Assembly: GCF_900110535.1 (NCBI RefSeq) | Contig: NZ_FOJA01000001.1 | Location: 1,895,393-1,959,392 of the forward strand | DNA from: Halobacterium jilantaiense | Lineage (GTDB): Archaea > Halobacteriota > Halobacteria > Halobacteriales > Halobacteriaceae | Length of the DNA: 64,000 bases | Direction: 5' to 3' | Part shown: positions 7,489-15,951 of the stretch, in pieces | Position numbering within the stretch: the first letter of the stretch is position 1 | How the letters are laid out: the number at the start of each line of letters is the position of its first letter | The notes under the pieces: model-generated | Told to the model about the DNA's origin: nothing | Seen by the model: only the letters and a program-made list of their open reading frames with translations | The model's database searches: none | Made by a program: the position numbers and the translations under genes

Positions 7489-9126
7489 TCAGTTGTCGCT
7501 CGCGTCCTCGTCGCCGCCGCTCGGCGCGCCCTCGCCGGTGACAGTGAGGTTCCCGACGGCGACGACGGCTGCATCGTCGACGACGTAGGGACCGTCGTCC
7601 TCGCCCTCACTGCTGACGAAGTCGTAGGTCTCGTCGCCAGTGGTCTCCTGGTGGGGCATCGCGACGAGCGTGGTGTTGTCCGCAGCGGCCGCGTCGTCCG
7701 CGAACTCCGCGCCCTCGACGCCCTCGTACAGCGTCACCGAGACGTTCTCGTGGACGCCGGCGTCGAGGTACTCGGAGACGCCGACGACGCTGCCGACGGC
7801 GTCGCCGTCGAGCAGCGAGTCGTTGTGGACGGCGACGTAGCCGCCCTCGGGCACGTAGACACTCTCGACGGTGACGTTCTCACCGTCGCCTTCCTGGTCG
7901 CCGAACGTCACCTGCGCGTCGCCCGTGACCTCGATGGTCGCGAACGCGCTGGAGTTCTCCGTGGTGACGCCGTGGATGTACTCGCCCTCGCCGACGTCCG
8001 AGGCGTTCACCTCGAACGTGACGGTCTCGTTCCCGCCGGCGTCGACGCTGACGTCCTGGTGGACGACGACGTCGGCGTCGTCACCCGCCAGCCGGAACGC
8101 GACGTCTTCCGTGGCGTCCCCGTCCGCGGTGTTCGAGACGGTGGCGTTCACCGTGATGGTCGCGTTCGGGGCGGCGAGCGCGGGTGCCTCGATGGACTCG
8201 ACGACGAACGAGCTGCCGGCCTGCATCTCGGTCTCGTTCGTCTCGGTGTCGTCGGGCGCGCCGGCACCCCCGCCGTCGTCAGTCTCCGGTGCCGAGAAAT
8301 CGACCTCGGCCGAGTCCGTCACGACCGCGCCGTCGACCGTGTACGGGCCGTCTTCCCGGCCGTCGGTCACGACGAAGTCGTAGGTCTGGTTCGCCTGCGT
8401 CTGCTGGGCGTTCGCGGTCTGCGTGTCGTTCTCCTCGCTCGTCGTCTCCCCGACGCCGCCGGTGGTGGTTTCGTTGTCACCAGCGCCGGCGGTCGTCGTG
8501 GTGTCGTTCGCGCCACCGTCGGTGGTGGTCTCGGTGTCGTTGGCCTCGTCGTCAGTGGTGGTCTCGGTGTCGTTGGCCTCGTCGTCAGTGGTGGTCTCGG
8601 TGTCGTTGGTCCCGTCGTCAGTGGTGGTCTCAGTTTCGTTGTCACCGACGCCGTCGCCGGTAGTGGTGGTCGTCTCGTTGTCCGCCATCTGCTCGCTGGT
8701 CTCCATGTGCGGCATGGCGAACAGCGTCTCCGTTCCGTTCGGCTGGCTGCCGACCTCGAAGTTCGCACCGCGGACGTCCTCGTACAGCATCACGGTGACG
8801 TTCTCGTGCGTACCCGGCTCGAGATACTCGGAGACGCCGACGACACTGCCGGTTGCGTCCCCGTCGCGCAGGGAGTCGTCGTGGATGGTCACGTAGCCGC
8901 CGTCGGGCACCGTGACGCTCGCGACTGTCACGGTCCCGTTCTCGGCGGTCTGGTTCTCGAACGTGACCGACGCGTTCTCTTCCTGCTGCTGTTGTACCTG
9001 TGCCGTGCTCGCCGTATCGACGGCCCCGCCGCTCGCGGAGAGCGACGTTGTCGCCGCCGCGGCACCCCCCCAGAGGAGGAGTGTCCCCACGACGAGAAGG
9101 ACGCCGATGGTTCGTGTACGTGCCAT
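7489..9126 (-). CDS. Cell-surface protein with two DUF7282-like domains and Thr/Asn repeat insertion
   Basis: A 545-residue exported protein with a signal peptide (MARTRTIGVLLVVGTLLLWG). Domain 1 starts at residue 53 (VTFENQT) and runs to MPHMET. It is interrupted by about 100 residues of Thr/Asp/Asn-rich sequence before resuming at TYDFVVTDGREDGPY near 248. Residues about 305-401 resemble a CARDB/Ig-like domain (NATITVNATVSNTADGDATE). Domain 2 (about 405-525) repeats the first motif uninterrupted: GDAVGSVVGVSEYLDAGVHE, then MPHQETTGDETYDFV. There are more than ten N-glycosylation sequons. No transmembrane C-terminus or archaeosortase motif is visible, so it may be secreted. A TTTATT element at about 9153-9162 places transcription close to the ATG. 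Confidence 0.85.
   Translation of the reverse strand: MARTRTIGVLLVVGTLLLWGGAAAATTSLSASGGAVDTASTAQVQQQQEENASVTFENQTAENGTVTVASVTVPDGGYVTIHDDSLRDGDATGSVVGVSEYLEPGTHENVTVMLYEDVRGANFEVGSQPNGTETLFAMPHMETSEQMADNETTTTTGDGVGDNETETTTDDGTNDTETTTDDEANDTETTTDDEANDTETTTDGGANDTTTTAGAGDNETTTGGVGETTSEENDTQTANAQQTQANQTYDFVVTDGREDGPYTVDGAVVTDSAEVDFSAPETDDGGGAGAPDDTETNETEMQAGSSFVVESIEAPALAAPNATITVNATVSNTADGDATEDVAFRLAGDDADVVVHQDVSVDAGGNETVTFEVNASDVGEGEYIHGVTTENSSAFATIEVTGDAQVTFGDQEGDGENVTVESVYVPEGGYVAVHNDSLLDGDAVGSVVGVSEYLDAGVHENVSVTLYEGVEGAEFADDAAAADNTTLVAMPHQETTGDETYDFVSSEGEDDGPYVVDDAAVVAVGNLTVTGEGAPSGGDEDASDN
8522..8653 (-). repeat. 33-bp coding tandem repeat, four copies
   Basis: Four head-to-tail 33-base units start at 8522, 8555, 8588 and 8621. 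The first two are nearly identical and the last two carry a few substitutions; degenerate relatives extend to about 8461. The unit is in frame (11 codons) and encodes NDTETTTDDEA-type peptides with one N-glycosylation sequon and a Thr run per copy. They form the insertion in the first DUF7282-like domain of the surface protein. Confidence 0.93.
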
Positions 9127-9209
9127 GCAGCCCGAACAGTCGGCCGCGACCCGAATAAACCGGACAGATAGTTAATCCAGATTACGAACTATACAGGGTT
9201 GCTACTCCC

Positions 9210-9240
9210 CGAAACCTCGGCGTACGCCGGAGAGGTTTCG
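9210..9240. other. Strong dyad in the spacer between the surface-protein gene and rnz
   Basis: Nine-base perfect arms, CGAAACCTC (9210-9218) and GAGGTTTCG (9232-9240), flank an inner palindrome GGCGTACGCC. An AT-rich CTATACAG lies just upstream at about 9188-9195. The remaining spacer to rnz (9241-9416) holds no supported ORF. The dyad could be an operator, the base of an rnz leader, or a small RNA hairpin. Confidence 0.6.
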
Positions 9241-9416
9241 CGGTCGAATCGGGGATCGTGGACAGTCCGGGAGCGGTCGCTCGACAAGCCGAACGTACTC
9301 GGTGATAGCGTCGGCGTACGCGGACCGAGCGCCGCTCTCGCGGCAGCCCAGCCGGTCCCGGGGCGTTCAGTCGCAGTATCGGTGTCGTTTTGCGCGCGGC
9401 CGCCTCAGGAGACCGT

Positions 9417-10343
9417 ATGACTCTCAGTGTCACCTTCCTCGGGACGAGTGGCGCAGTCCCGACGACGGAACGCAACCCCAGTTCGGTGTTCGTGCGCCGG
9501 AACGGGGACGCGTTCCTCTTCGACGCCGGGGAGGCGACCCAGCGCCAGATGATGCGGTTCAACACGGGCTTCGACGTCTCGGACGTGTTCGTCACGCACG
9601 GCCACGGCGACCACGTCTTCGGGCTGCCGGGGCTCGTCCACACGTGGGATTTCAACGACCGAACGGACCCGCTAACCATCCACGTTCCCCGGGGGCTCGG
9701 CGCGGGCGTCGAGGACCTCGTGTTCTCCGTGGGCGGTGACGTCGGCTACCCGGTGCGCGTCAGCGAGGTGAGCGCCGGCGAGACCGTCCTGGACTTCCCG
9801 GAGTTCGAGGTGCGGGCGTTCACGACCGACCACCGCACCGCCTCCGTCGGGTACGCGCTCGTCGAGGACGATCGGAAGGGGCGCTTCGACCGGGACCGCG
9901 CGGAGGAACTGGGCGTGCCGGTCGGTCCGAAGTTCTCGAAGCTCCACGACGGCCAGCCGGTCGAACTCGACGACGGCACGGTCGTCCGACCCGAGCAGGT
10001 CGTCGGCGACCCCCGGCCGGGCCGCAAACTGGTCTACACCGGCGACACGCGGCCCCACGACGCCGTGGTGTCGGCCGCGGAGGACGCGGACCTCCTGATT
10101 CACGACGCGACGTTCGCGAACGACGCCAGCGAGCGCGCCGCGGAGACCGGCCACTCGACGGCCGGCGAGGCCGCAGACGTGGCGTCACGGGCTGGCGCGA
10201 GGGCGCTCGCGCTCACGCACGTCTCCTCGCGGTACGCGGGCGACGCCAGAGAAATCAGCGAGGGGGCGTCGGGCTTCGGCGGCGACGCGTTCGTCGCCCA
10301 CGACGGCCTCGAGTACGAGGTCCCGTTCCCGGACGACGAGTAG
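9417..10343 (+). CDS. rnz: Ribonuclease Z (tRNA 3' processing endonuclease)
   Basis: Metallo-beta-lactamase-fold endonuclease that removes 3' trailers from tRNA precursors. The start MTLSVTFLGTSGAVPTTERN and the zinc motif THGHGDH (H61, H63, D65, H66) are textbook. Other metal-site elements are HSTAGEAADVA, the late LTHVSSRY and YTGDTRP. The 308-residue length is that of the short tRNase Z form. I start at ATG 9417 rather than the in-frame site at 9390, because family proteins begin at exactly this motif and AGGAGAC just precedes it. The long spacer upstream contains a strong dyad. Confidence 0.95.
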   Translation: MTLSVTFLGTSGAVPTTERNPSSVFVRRNGDAFLFDAGEATQRQMMRFNTGFDVSDVFVTHGHGDHVFGLPGLVHTWDFNDRTDPLTIHVPRGLGAGVEDLVFSVGGDVGYPVRVSEVSAGETVLDFPEFEVRAFTTDHRTASVGYALVEDDRKGRFDRDRAEELGVPVGPKFSKLHDGQPVELDDGTVVRPEQVVGDPRPGRKLVYTGDTRPHDAVVSAAEDADLLIHDATFANDASERAAETGHSTAGEAADVASRAGARALALTHVSSRYAGDAREISEGASGFGGDAFVAHDGLEYEVPFPDDE

Positions 10344-10347
10344 CCCG

Positions 10348-10554
10348 TCAGTCCGCGTCCGCGCCCTTGACTTTCTCGACCAGCTCGGTGGCTTCCGTCC
10401 GTTTCTCCCCGATGGTGGCACCGGCGAGCGCCCCGATGCCGCCGCCCGTGCTGGCGGCGTTCCGGCTCAGGAGGCCCCCGACGGCGGCCCCGACCGCCGC
10501 GCCGACGGCCGCGTACTTCGCTCTCGTGACCGCGGTGGTGACTCGGTTCTTCAT
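10348..10554 (-). CDS. Small glycine-zipper protein, hypothetical
   Basis: A 68-residue protein beginning MKNRVTTAVTRAKYAAVGAA. It has Gly/Ala-rich helices with GxxxG-type spacing (AAVGAAVGAAVGG, GGGIGALAGATIG), then a charged tail ending VEKVKGADAD. The pattern suggests a membrane-associated or self-packing glycine zipper. It converges on rnz, with only a few bases between the stops. Function unknown. Confidence 0.7.
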   Translation of the reverse strand: MKNRVTTAVTRAKYAAVGAAVGAAVGGLLSRNAASTGGGIGALAGATIGEKRTEATELVEKVKGADAD

Positions 10555-10626
10555 ATCTGACCTTTCGCAGGCAACTGGTAAAAAGCTGTCTGCAGTTCCG
10601 ACAGGTCGGACACGCGGTCGGTGTCG

Positions 10627-11319
10627 CTACGCGCCGGCCGTCACGTCTTCGAGGACGCCCGCGACGAGGTCCGGGTCGTACGTCCACGCGCCCTCGTAGT
10701 CGTTCTCGTCGCGCTGCTCGGCGACGAGCGCACACTGGCTGTCGTCGGGCCCGTCGAACGCCACGAACCAGTAGTCGGCAGCGCACTCGCTGTCCTCGTG
10801 GACCGTGATGTCGTCCAGGTCGACGCTGTCGCCCGTGAAGTGGACGTGGACGTCGAGGTCGGTCTCGGCGGCGAGCCTGCGGTACAGCGCGCGCTGCGGT
10901 TCGAGGGCCTCGGTGGTCTGGAAGCCGACGTGCAGGAGACCGTCGCCCGCCCGCCACGCCCGGTCCTCGAACTCTCTGGTCGTGGCGAGGAGCTGGCGGC
11001 GCGAGAGCGACGCGAACACGGTGTCGTCGAGCAGCTCCAGCAGCGCGCCGTACGTGGGCGAGACGTCGTCGTGGTCGAACGCCGATGCGTGCGGGGGCGC
11101 GAGCAGGACCTCCAGACTCTCGACGCTGACCGCGCCCTGGAAGTCGTCGTCCTCTCGGACCGTCACGAACGGCCCGGGGCCGCCCGGCGGGAGTTCGCGG
11201 AACGTCACGTCGACGTTCCGGGCGACGAACCGCTCGGAGAGGTCGCCGGGGTCGGGCGCGTAGTGCACGAGCGTCTTCCGGCGCTCGATCGCCGCTTCGA
11301 TGACGCCGCCGGGACTCAT
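10627..11319 (-). CDS. DICT sensory-domain protein
   Basis: A 230-residue protein starting MSPGGVIEAAIERRKTLVHY. The layout matches haloarchaeal DICT-domain proteins: an N-terminal segment ending in short strands, then SRRQLLATTREFEDRAWRAG, the strand-rich LLHVGFQTTEAL and WFVAFDGPDD. DICT domains are thought to sense light or small molecules in two-component and transcription-regulator contexts. No HTH is visible in this chain. Its ATG overlaps the stop of the upstream winged-helix gene (ATGA), so the two are translationally coupled and probably act as one regulator pair. The family name is from memory of the pattern, and the ligand is unknown. Confidence 0.65.
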   Translation of the reverse strand: MSPGGVIEAAIERRKTLVHYAPDPGDLSERFVARNVDVTFRELPPGGPGPFVTVREDDDFQGAVSVESLEVLLAPPHASAFDHDDVSPTYGALLELLDDTVFASLSRRQLLATTREFEDRAWRAGDGLLHVGFQTTEALEPQRALYRRLAAETDLDVHVHFTGDSVDLDDITVHEDSECAADYWFVAFDGPDDSQCALVAEQRDENDYEGAWTYDPDLVAGVLEDVTAGA

Positions 11320-11729
11320 CGTCGCCCCGTGAACGCGGCGTCGTACGCACACGCGAAGCGGACCGTGTCCTCGACGACGGGGGCCAGCGGCGTCGCCGCC
11401 GCCGTGGTATCGTCGTCGTCGTAGTCGACGAGACCGGCGTCGTTCAGAATCGGGAGGTGGGTGTGGTGGAGCGCGGCGACGACACTGTCGTGTTCGTCGG
11501 GGCCGACCGTGTGCTGGTCGCCGAGCCGCCAGCCGGCGAGCACGTCGGCGAGCTCGTCGACGGCGGCCGGCGACTCGTCGAGGAGGTACCAGAGCACGCG
11601 GCGTCTCGTGGCGTCTGCGAGCGCACCGAAGAGGGCGTCCGGGGGCGGCGCTACGTCCCCGGAGCCGCTGCTCGGGCGCCAGTCGTCGGCATCCGGGAGC
11701 GAGTAGACGGGGCTGTCGTCACCACCCAT
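11316..11729 (-). CDS. Winged-helix regulator (DUF7344-like)
   Basis: From ATG 11729 the protein has 137 residues. The HTH core is ALFGALADATRRRVLWYLLD, then AAVDELADVLAG, with the recognition-wing part LPILNDAGLVDYDDDD. This is the ArsR-like arrangement common in haloarchaeal DUF7344 proteins. Earlier in-frame starts (11756, 11849) would add a Cys/His-rich extension unlike the family, so they are not used. The stop overlaps the ATG of the DICT-domain gene, indicating a coupled two-gene operon. It is divergent from the DUF460 gene, so autoregulation at the shared spacer is plausible. The target genes are unknown. Confidence 0.72.
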   Translation of the reverse strand: MGGDDSPVYSLPDADDWRPSSGSGDVAPPPDALFGALADATRRRVLWYLLDESPAAVDELADVLAGWRLGDQHTVGPDEHDSVVAALHHTHLPILNDAGLVDYDDDDTTAAATPLAPVVEDTVRFACAYDAAFTGRR

Positions 11730-11878
11730 AGCTGCCGGTACGGTAACGAGGTACATAGTCGTAGTGGCTCTCGTGCAACCCGAACAGGGGGTTCCCCAGC
11801 AGCGGTCCGGATGTCGGTGCGTCTGTCGCATCTCCGGGCCGCCATGCACTTATGGTCGGTCGCTCCCTACCTCCGGAC

Positions 11879-13846
11879 GTGAGTACACGCACGAGCGCCC
11901 TCGACGCTCTCGTCTTCGGGGTCGACGTGCAGAGCGGCGACGTGCGCGGCGACGCGCCCTCCTACGCGCTGGTCGTCTTCGACGGCGAGACGATAGAGCG
12001 CGACGTCGTCACGCGACGCAAGCTGCTGCGGCTGGTCCACGACCGCGAGCCCGCCATTCTCGCGACCGACAACATGTACGAGCTGGCCGCCGACAAGGAC
12101 CAGCTCGTCCACCTGCTCCGGCGGCTGCCCGAGACGACGAAGCTCGTGCAGGTGACCGGCGACGAGCGCCCCGAACCCCTCTCCCGGGTGGCGAAACGCC
12201 ACGGCGTCCCGTACGGCAAGCCCGCGATGGAAGAGGCGGAGGCCGCCGCCCGGCTGGCCGCCCGGAACGTCGGCTACGAGGTGTCGGCGTTCACCGACGA
12301 GACCGAAATCAAGGTCTCGCGCGGGCGGTCGACGGGCGGCGGTGGCGGCTGGAGCGAGGACCGCTTCACGCGCCGCATCCACGGCGCTGTCAAGCGGGAG
12401 TCGCGGAACGTCGAGTCGAAGCTCGACGACGCCGGCCTCGACTACGACCGGGAGGTCACGGAGAAGTACGGCGGGTACGCCAACGCCGTCTTCACCGTGC
12501 AGGCGCGCCCCGAGGACATCCCGGTGGGCGAGCACCGCGCCGGCGACACCCGCGTGGAGGTCGAGCCGGTGCGGCGGGACGGCATCGATTTCCGGCCGCT
12601 CGCCCGCCGCCGGGACCGCGTGCTCGTCGGCGTCGACCCCGGCACGACGACGGCCGTCGCCCTCGTCGGTCTCGACGGCCACGTGCTCGACGTGATGAGC
12701 ACCCGGACGGCGGACACCGCCGAGGTCATCGAGTGGATCATCGAGCGCGGCCGTCCCGCGCTCGTCGCGGCCGATGTCACCCCGATGCCGAACACCGTCG
12801 AGAAGATCGCGGCGAGCTTCGACGCCCCGGGCTGGGTGCCCGACTCGGACCTCCCGGTCGACGAGAAACAGCACCGCACCCGCGAGGAGGGGTACGACGA
12901 CGACCACCAGCGGGACGCGATGGCCGCCGCCCTCTACGCCTACGACCACTACCGGGAGACCATCGAGCGCGCCACCCGGGAGACGCCCCACGACCTCGAC
13001 GAGGGCGAGGTCGCCGCGCGCGTGCTCGCCGGCGAGTCCCTCCAGGGCGTCCTCTCGGACCTCACCGAGACCGACGAGCCCGAGCCCGAGGAGTCCACCC
13101 ACGAACCCCGCGAACTCACGGACGACGAGCGTCGCATCAGGGACCTCGAAGCGCAGGTCGAACGCCTCCAGACCCACGTCTCCGACCTCGAAGCCGAACT
13201 CGACGAGAAAGACGACAAACTCGAAGAGTACGAGGAAGAGCTCTCGGAGGCCCGCCGCGAGGAACGTCAGGAAGCCCGCGAGCGCCGCGAAGTCACCCAA
13301 CTGGAGTGGGAGAACGACCGACTGGAGACCGAACTCGAAGAGCAGCGCGAGCGCGCCGACAGCCTCGAAGCCAAACTGGAGCGCCTGAAAGACCTCTGGA
13401 AGCTCGACCACTCGAACCTCGGCGACGTCGGCGGCGAGGGCCGCGACCTCGTCGCCGTCAAGCCCGTCGACCAGTTCACGGTCGACGCCATCGAGACGGC
13501 CGACGACGAGTATGGCATCGCCAGCGGCGACGTCGTCTACCTCCGCGACGCCTCCGGCGCGGGCCGCCGCACTGCCGAACTCCTCGCCGGCTTCGACCCC
13601 CGCGTCGTCCTGCGGTCGGGCGGCCTCTCTGACGCCGCCGACGAGGTGCTGTTCGACCACGAGATTCCCGTCGGCCCCGCCGACGCCGTCACCATCCGCG
13701 AAGTCGACGAACTCGCCATCGCCAACGAGTCCGAGGTCGAGTCCGTCGTCGAGGACTGGAAGCAGCGGAAGGCCGAGCGCGAACGCGAGCAGAAGGAGAC
13801 GATGGTCGACTCCATTATCTCTGAACACCGCGCGGATAGGGACTGA
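11879..13846 (+). CDS. DUF460 protein: RNase H-like domain plus coiled coil
   Basis: About 655 residues from GTG 11879, or 664 from ATG 11852. The GTG is favoured because CTTATGG at 11849-11855 looks like a TATA element at leaderless distance. The N-terminal region (FGVDVQSGDVRGD) and the middle (VLVGVDPGTTTAVALVGLDG) resemble RNase H/YqgF-type folds with the acidic first-strand Asp. EGYDDDHQRDAMAAALYAY supplies further acidic residues. Residues about 415-530 are a long Glu/Arg heptad coiled coil, followed by a compact C-terminal domain. DUF460 is conserved across archaea, and its nuclease-like fold suggests nucleic-acid work, but no activity is established from sequence alone. Confidence 0.8.
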   Translation: MSTRTSALDALVFGVDVQSGDVRGDAPSYALVVFDGETIERDVVTRRKLLRLVHDREPAILATDNMYELAADKDQLVHLLRRLPETTKLVQVTGDERPEPLSRVAKRHGVPYGKPAMEEAEAAARLAARNVGYEVSAFTDETEIKVSRGRSTGGGGGWSEDRFTRRIHGAVKRESRNVESKLDDAGLDYDREVTEKYGGYANAVFTVQARPEDIPVGEHRAGDTRVEVEPVRRDGIDFRPLARRRDRVLVGVDPGTTTAVALVGLDGHVLDVMSTRTADTAEVIEWIIERGRPALVAADVTPMPNTVEKIAASFDAPGWVPDSDLPVDEKQHRTREEGYDDDHQRDAMAAALYAYDHYRETIERATRETPHDLDEGEVAARVLAGESLQGVLSDLTETDEPEPEESTHEPRELTDDERRIRDLEAQVERLQTHVSDLEAELDEKDDKLEEYEEELSEARREERQEARERREVTQLEWENDRLETELEEQRERADSLEAKLERLKDLWKLDHSNLGDVGGEGRDLVAVKPVDQFTVDAIETADDEYGIASGDVVYLRDASGAGRRTAELLAGFDPRVVLRSGGLSDAADEVLFDHEIPVGPADAVTIREVDELAIANESEVESVVEDWKQRKAEREREQKETMVDSIISEHRADRD

Positions 13847-13882
13847 CTGTCTCGGCTCGACCGCAACGCTCCGCTCACAGAC

Positions 13883-14836
13883 TCACTGCCTGCCTAGTTC
13901 TCGGCTCGCCCGTCCAACCGCGTTCTGGAGGCGTTCGGCGTAGAAATCCCGCTCGTACGCGGATAGCTCGTCGAGCGCGAGCATGCCCGCGACGAGTCGA
14001 GCGAGCGTCGCCGCCCGGTACAGCGGCTCGCAGCGGTCGAAAGACCCGGCGACCGGCCGCACCGCCCGGTACCCCTCGTAGAATGTCTCCCTGACGCACC
14101 AGTCGGCGGTCGGGTCGTGCATCCAGAACGCGTTCGCGGCCGCCGCGAGGTCCCACCCGGCACGACCCGCGTGGGCACGGTCGAAGTCCAGCACTCCGAC
14201 CACCTCGTCGCCGCGGAACAGCACGTTGTCCGGCGAGAAGTCGCCGTGGCAGAGCACCGGGCCGAACGACTCCGGGAGGCGGTCGGCGAACTCGTCGAGA
14301 ACGCCCTCCAAGCCGTCGGCAATCGACCCCAGTCCGGCGTCCCTGAGGTGTCCGGCGCTCTCTGAAACCTCGCGCTGGACCCGCTCGCGGAACGTCGCGT
14401 CGCCGCACGCTCGGACGGACAGCTTGCTTCCCTCTCCCACCAGCGCGCCGGCGGTGTCGAACGCGGCGTGGTCGTGAACCGTCGCGAGGGTGGCGGCCGC
14501 GTTCCGCGTGCGTGCCGGGGAGACGTCCCGCTCGCCGGTCGTCCCCGGAAGCTTCTCGACGAGCACGTACCGCCGGCCGTCGAACTCGGCGACGCGCTCG
14601 CTGACCACTCGCGGGACCGGAATATCGGTCTCCCGGAGTGCGACGTACCAGTGGAGTCCACGGGCGAGCGAGTCCACGTCTCGCCCGTCTTCGGACGCCG
14701 CGAACTGGAGCACGTAGCCTCGACTGTCGACCGTGAGGACGTACGTCTCGTGCTGGAGGCCTTCGGCGACCGGTGCAACGTCGTCCGGCGGTGCGCCGAG
14801 GTCGCGTTCCGCAATCGCAGCGACCGTGTCGTCCAT
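13883..14836 (-). CDS. Aminoglycoside phosphotransferase-family kinase
   Basis: A 317-residue small-molecule kinase of the APH/choline-kinase superfamily, starting MDDTVAAIAERDLG. The catalytic loop is HGDFSPDNVLF, followed by the metal-binding GVLDFDRA. The nucleotide-binding strand region YVLQFA and EKLPGT lies in the N-lobe. These enzymes phosphorylate hydroxyls of sugars, amino alcohols or antibiotics, and the substrate here cannot be told. The ATG at 14836 is used because family alignment begins there; the longer reading frame is Arg/Pro-rich and not protein-like. It converges on the DUF460 gene and is divergent from tyrS with a 131-base spacer. Confidence 0.8.
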   Translation of the reverse strand: MDDTVAAIAERDLGAPPDDVAPVAEGLQHETYVLTVDSRGYVLQFAASEDGRDVDSLARGLHWYVALRETDIPVPRVVSERVAEFDGRRYVLVEKLPGTTGERDVSPARTRNAAATLATVHDHAAFDTAGALVGEGSKLSVRACGDATFRERVQREVSESAGHLRDAGLGSIADGLEGVLDEFADRLPESFGPVLCHGDFSPDNVLFRGDEVVGVLDFDRAHAGRAGWDLAAAANAFWMHDPTADWCVRETFYEGYRAVRPVAGSFDRCEPLYRAATLARLVAGMLALDELSAYERDFYAERLQNAVGRASRELGRQ

Positions 14837-14967
14837 CGGCTCGCGGTTCGGGAACCGACCGGTTACGGCTTTCGGGGGTTCGGTCCACTGCCGTGTCGGG
14901 ACTCGTCCGTTCGAACCGTTCACAGACTTCCGCACCGCTTAACCCCGCGGCCCGAGTCTCCGGGCGT

Positions 14968-15951
14968 ATGGACGCTTACGAGCGCATCACTCGGAACACG
15001 GCGGAGGTCGTGACCGAGGAGGAGGTGCGGGAACTGGCCGAGGACCCCGAGGGCGAGCGGGTGTACGTCGGCTACGAGCCCTCCGGCGTGCTCCACCTCG
15101 GACACCTGCTGACGGCGAACAAGCTGATGGACCTCCAGGACGCGGGGATGGAGGTCGTGGTGCTGCTGGCGGACGTCCACGCCTACCTCAACGACAAGGG
15201 GAGCTTCGAGGAGATTCGGGCGACGGCCGACCAGATGAAAGAGCAGTTCCTCGCGTACGGCCTCGACGAGGACCAGACCGAGTTCGTCCTCGGGTCGTCG
15301 TTCCAGCTCGACGAGGACTACGAACTCGACCTGCACGCGATGCAGGTCGAGACCTCCCTGAAGCGCGCGCAGCGAGCGATGGCCGAGATTCAGAGCGGGG
15401 AGACGCCGAAGGTCAGTCACGTCGTCTACCCGCTGATGCAGGCCCTCGACATCGAGTACCTCGACCTCGACCTCGCCATCGGCGGGATGGACCAGCGGAA
15501 GGTCCACATGCTCGCCCGCGAGGAGCTGCCGAGCGTCGGCTACGAGAAGCGCCCGGTGTTGCACACGCCCATCATCGGCGACCTGGGCTCCGGCGAGGGG
15601 AAGATGAGTTCCAGCGAGGGCGTCACAATCTCCATGGAGGACTCCACCGAGGACCTCGAAGAGAAGGTGAATCAGGCGTTCTGCCCGCCGACTCGCGACC
15701 CCGAGGGCGAGAAAGTGCATCCGGTGCTGGAGCTGTTCCAGTACCACGTCTTCCCGCGGTTCGAGGAGGTCGTGGTGGAGCGCCCCGACGAGTACGGCGG
15801 CGACCTCGTCTACGAGGCGTACGAGGCGCTGGCCGCGGACCTCGAATCCGGCGAACTCCACCCGGCGGACGCGAAGGGCGCGCTGGCGTCGGCCCTCGAC
15901 GAACTCATCGAACCGGGTCGCGAGCGACTCCGCGAGATTCGCGGCGAGTGA
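14968..15951 (+). CDS. tyrS: Tyrosyl-tRNA synthetase
   Basis: Class I aminoacyl-tRNA synthetase charging tRNA-Tyr, 327 residues, the compact archaeal/eukaryotic form without the bacterial S4 domain. The HIGH signature reads HLGH in YEPSGVLHLGHLLTANKL, and the KMSKS loop is KMSSS in GSGEGKMSSSEG. The tyrosine-recognition segment YPLMQALDIEYLDLDLAIGG and GGMDQRKVHMLARE are in place. The ATG is preceded by GGGCGT and follows a short spacer shared with the divergent kinase gene. After the stop, a different frame stays open for about 30 codons (see findings). Confidence 0.96.
   Translation: MDAYERITRNTAEVVTEEEVRELAEDPEGERVYVGYEPSGVLHLGHLLTANKLMDLQDAGMEVVVLLADVHAYLNDKGSFEEIRATADQMKEQFLAYGLDEDQTEFVLGSSFQLDEDYELDLHAMQVETSLKRAQRAMAEIQSGETPKVSHVVYPLMQALDIEYLDLDLAIGGMDQRKVHMLAREELPSVGYEKRPVLHTPIIGDLGSGEGKMSSSEGVTISMEDSTEDLEEKVNQAFCPPTRDPEGEKVHPVLELFQYHVFPRFEEVVVERPDEYGGDLVYEAYEALAADLESGELHPADAKGALASALDELIEPGRERLREIRGE

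Noticed and set aside
8461-8660. CRISPR-like tandem repeats
   Set aside because: The 33-base units are head-to-tail without spacers, are in frame and encode a continuous Thr/Asn-rich peptide; this is protein repeat expansion.
11867-13828. Long minus-strand ORF (653 codons) opposite the DUF460 gene
   Set aside because: It is antisense to an unmistakable coding gene, and its composition (Val/Asp/Gly/Arg runs) is the usual mirror image of GC-rich codon bias.
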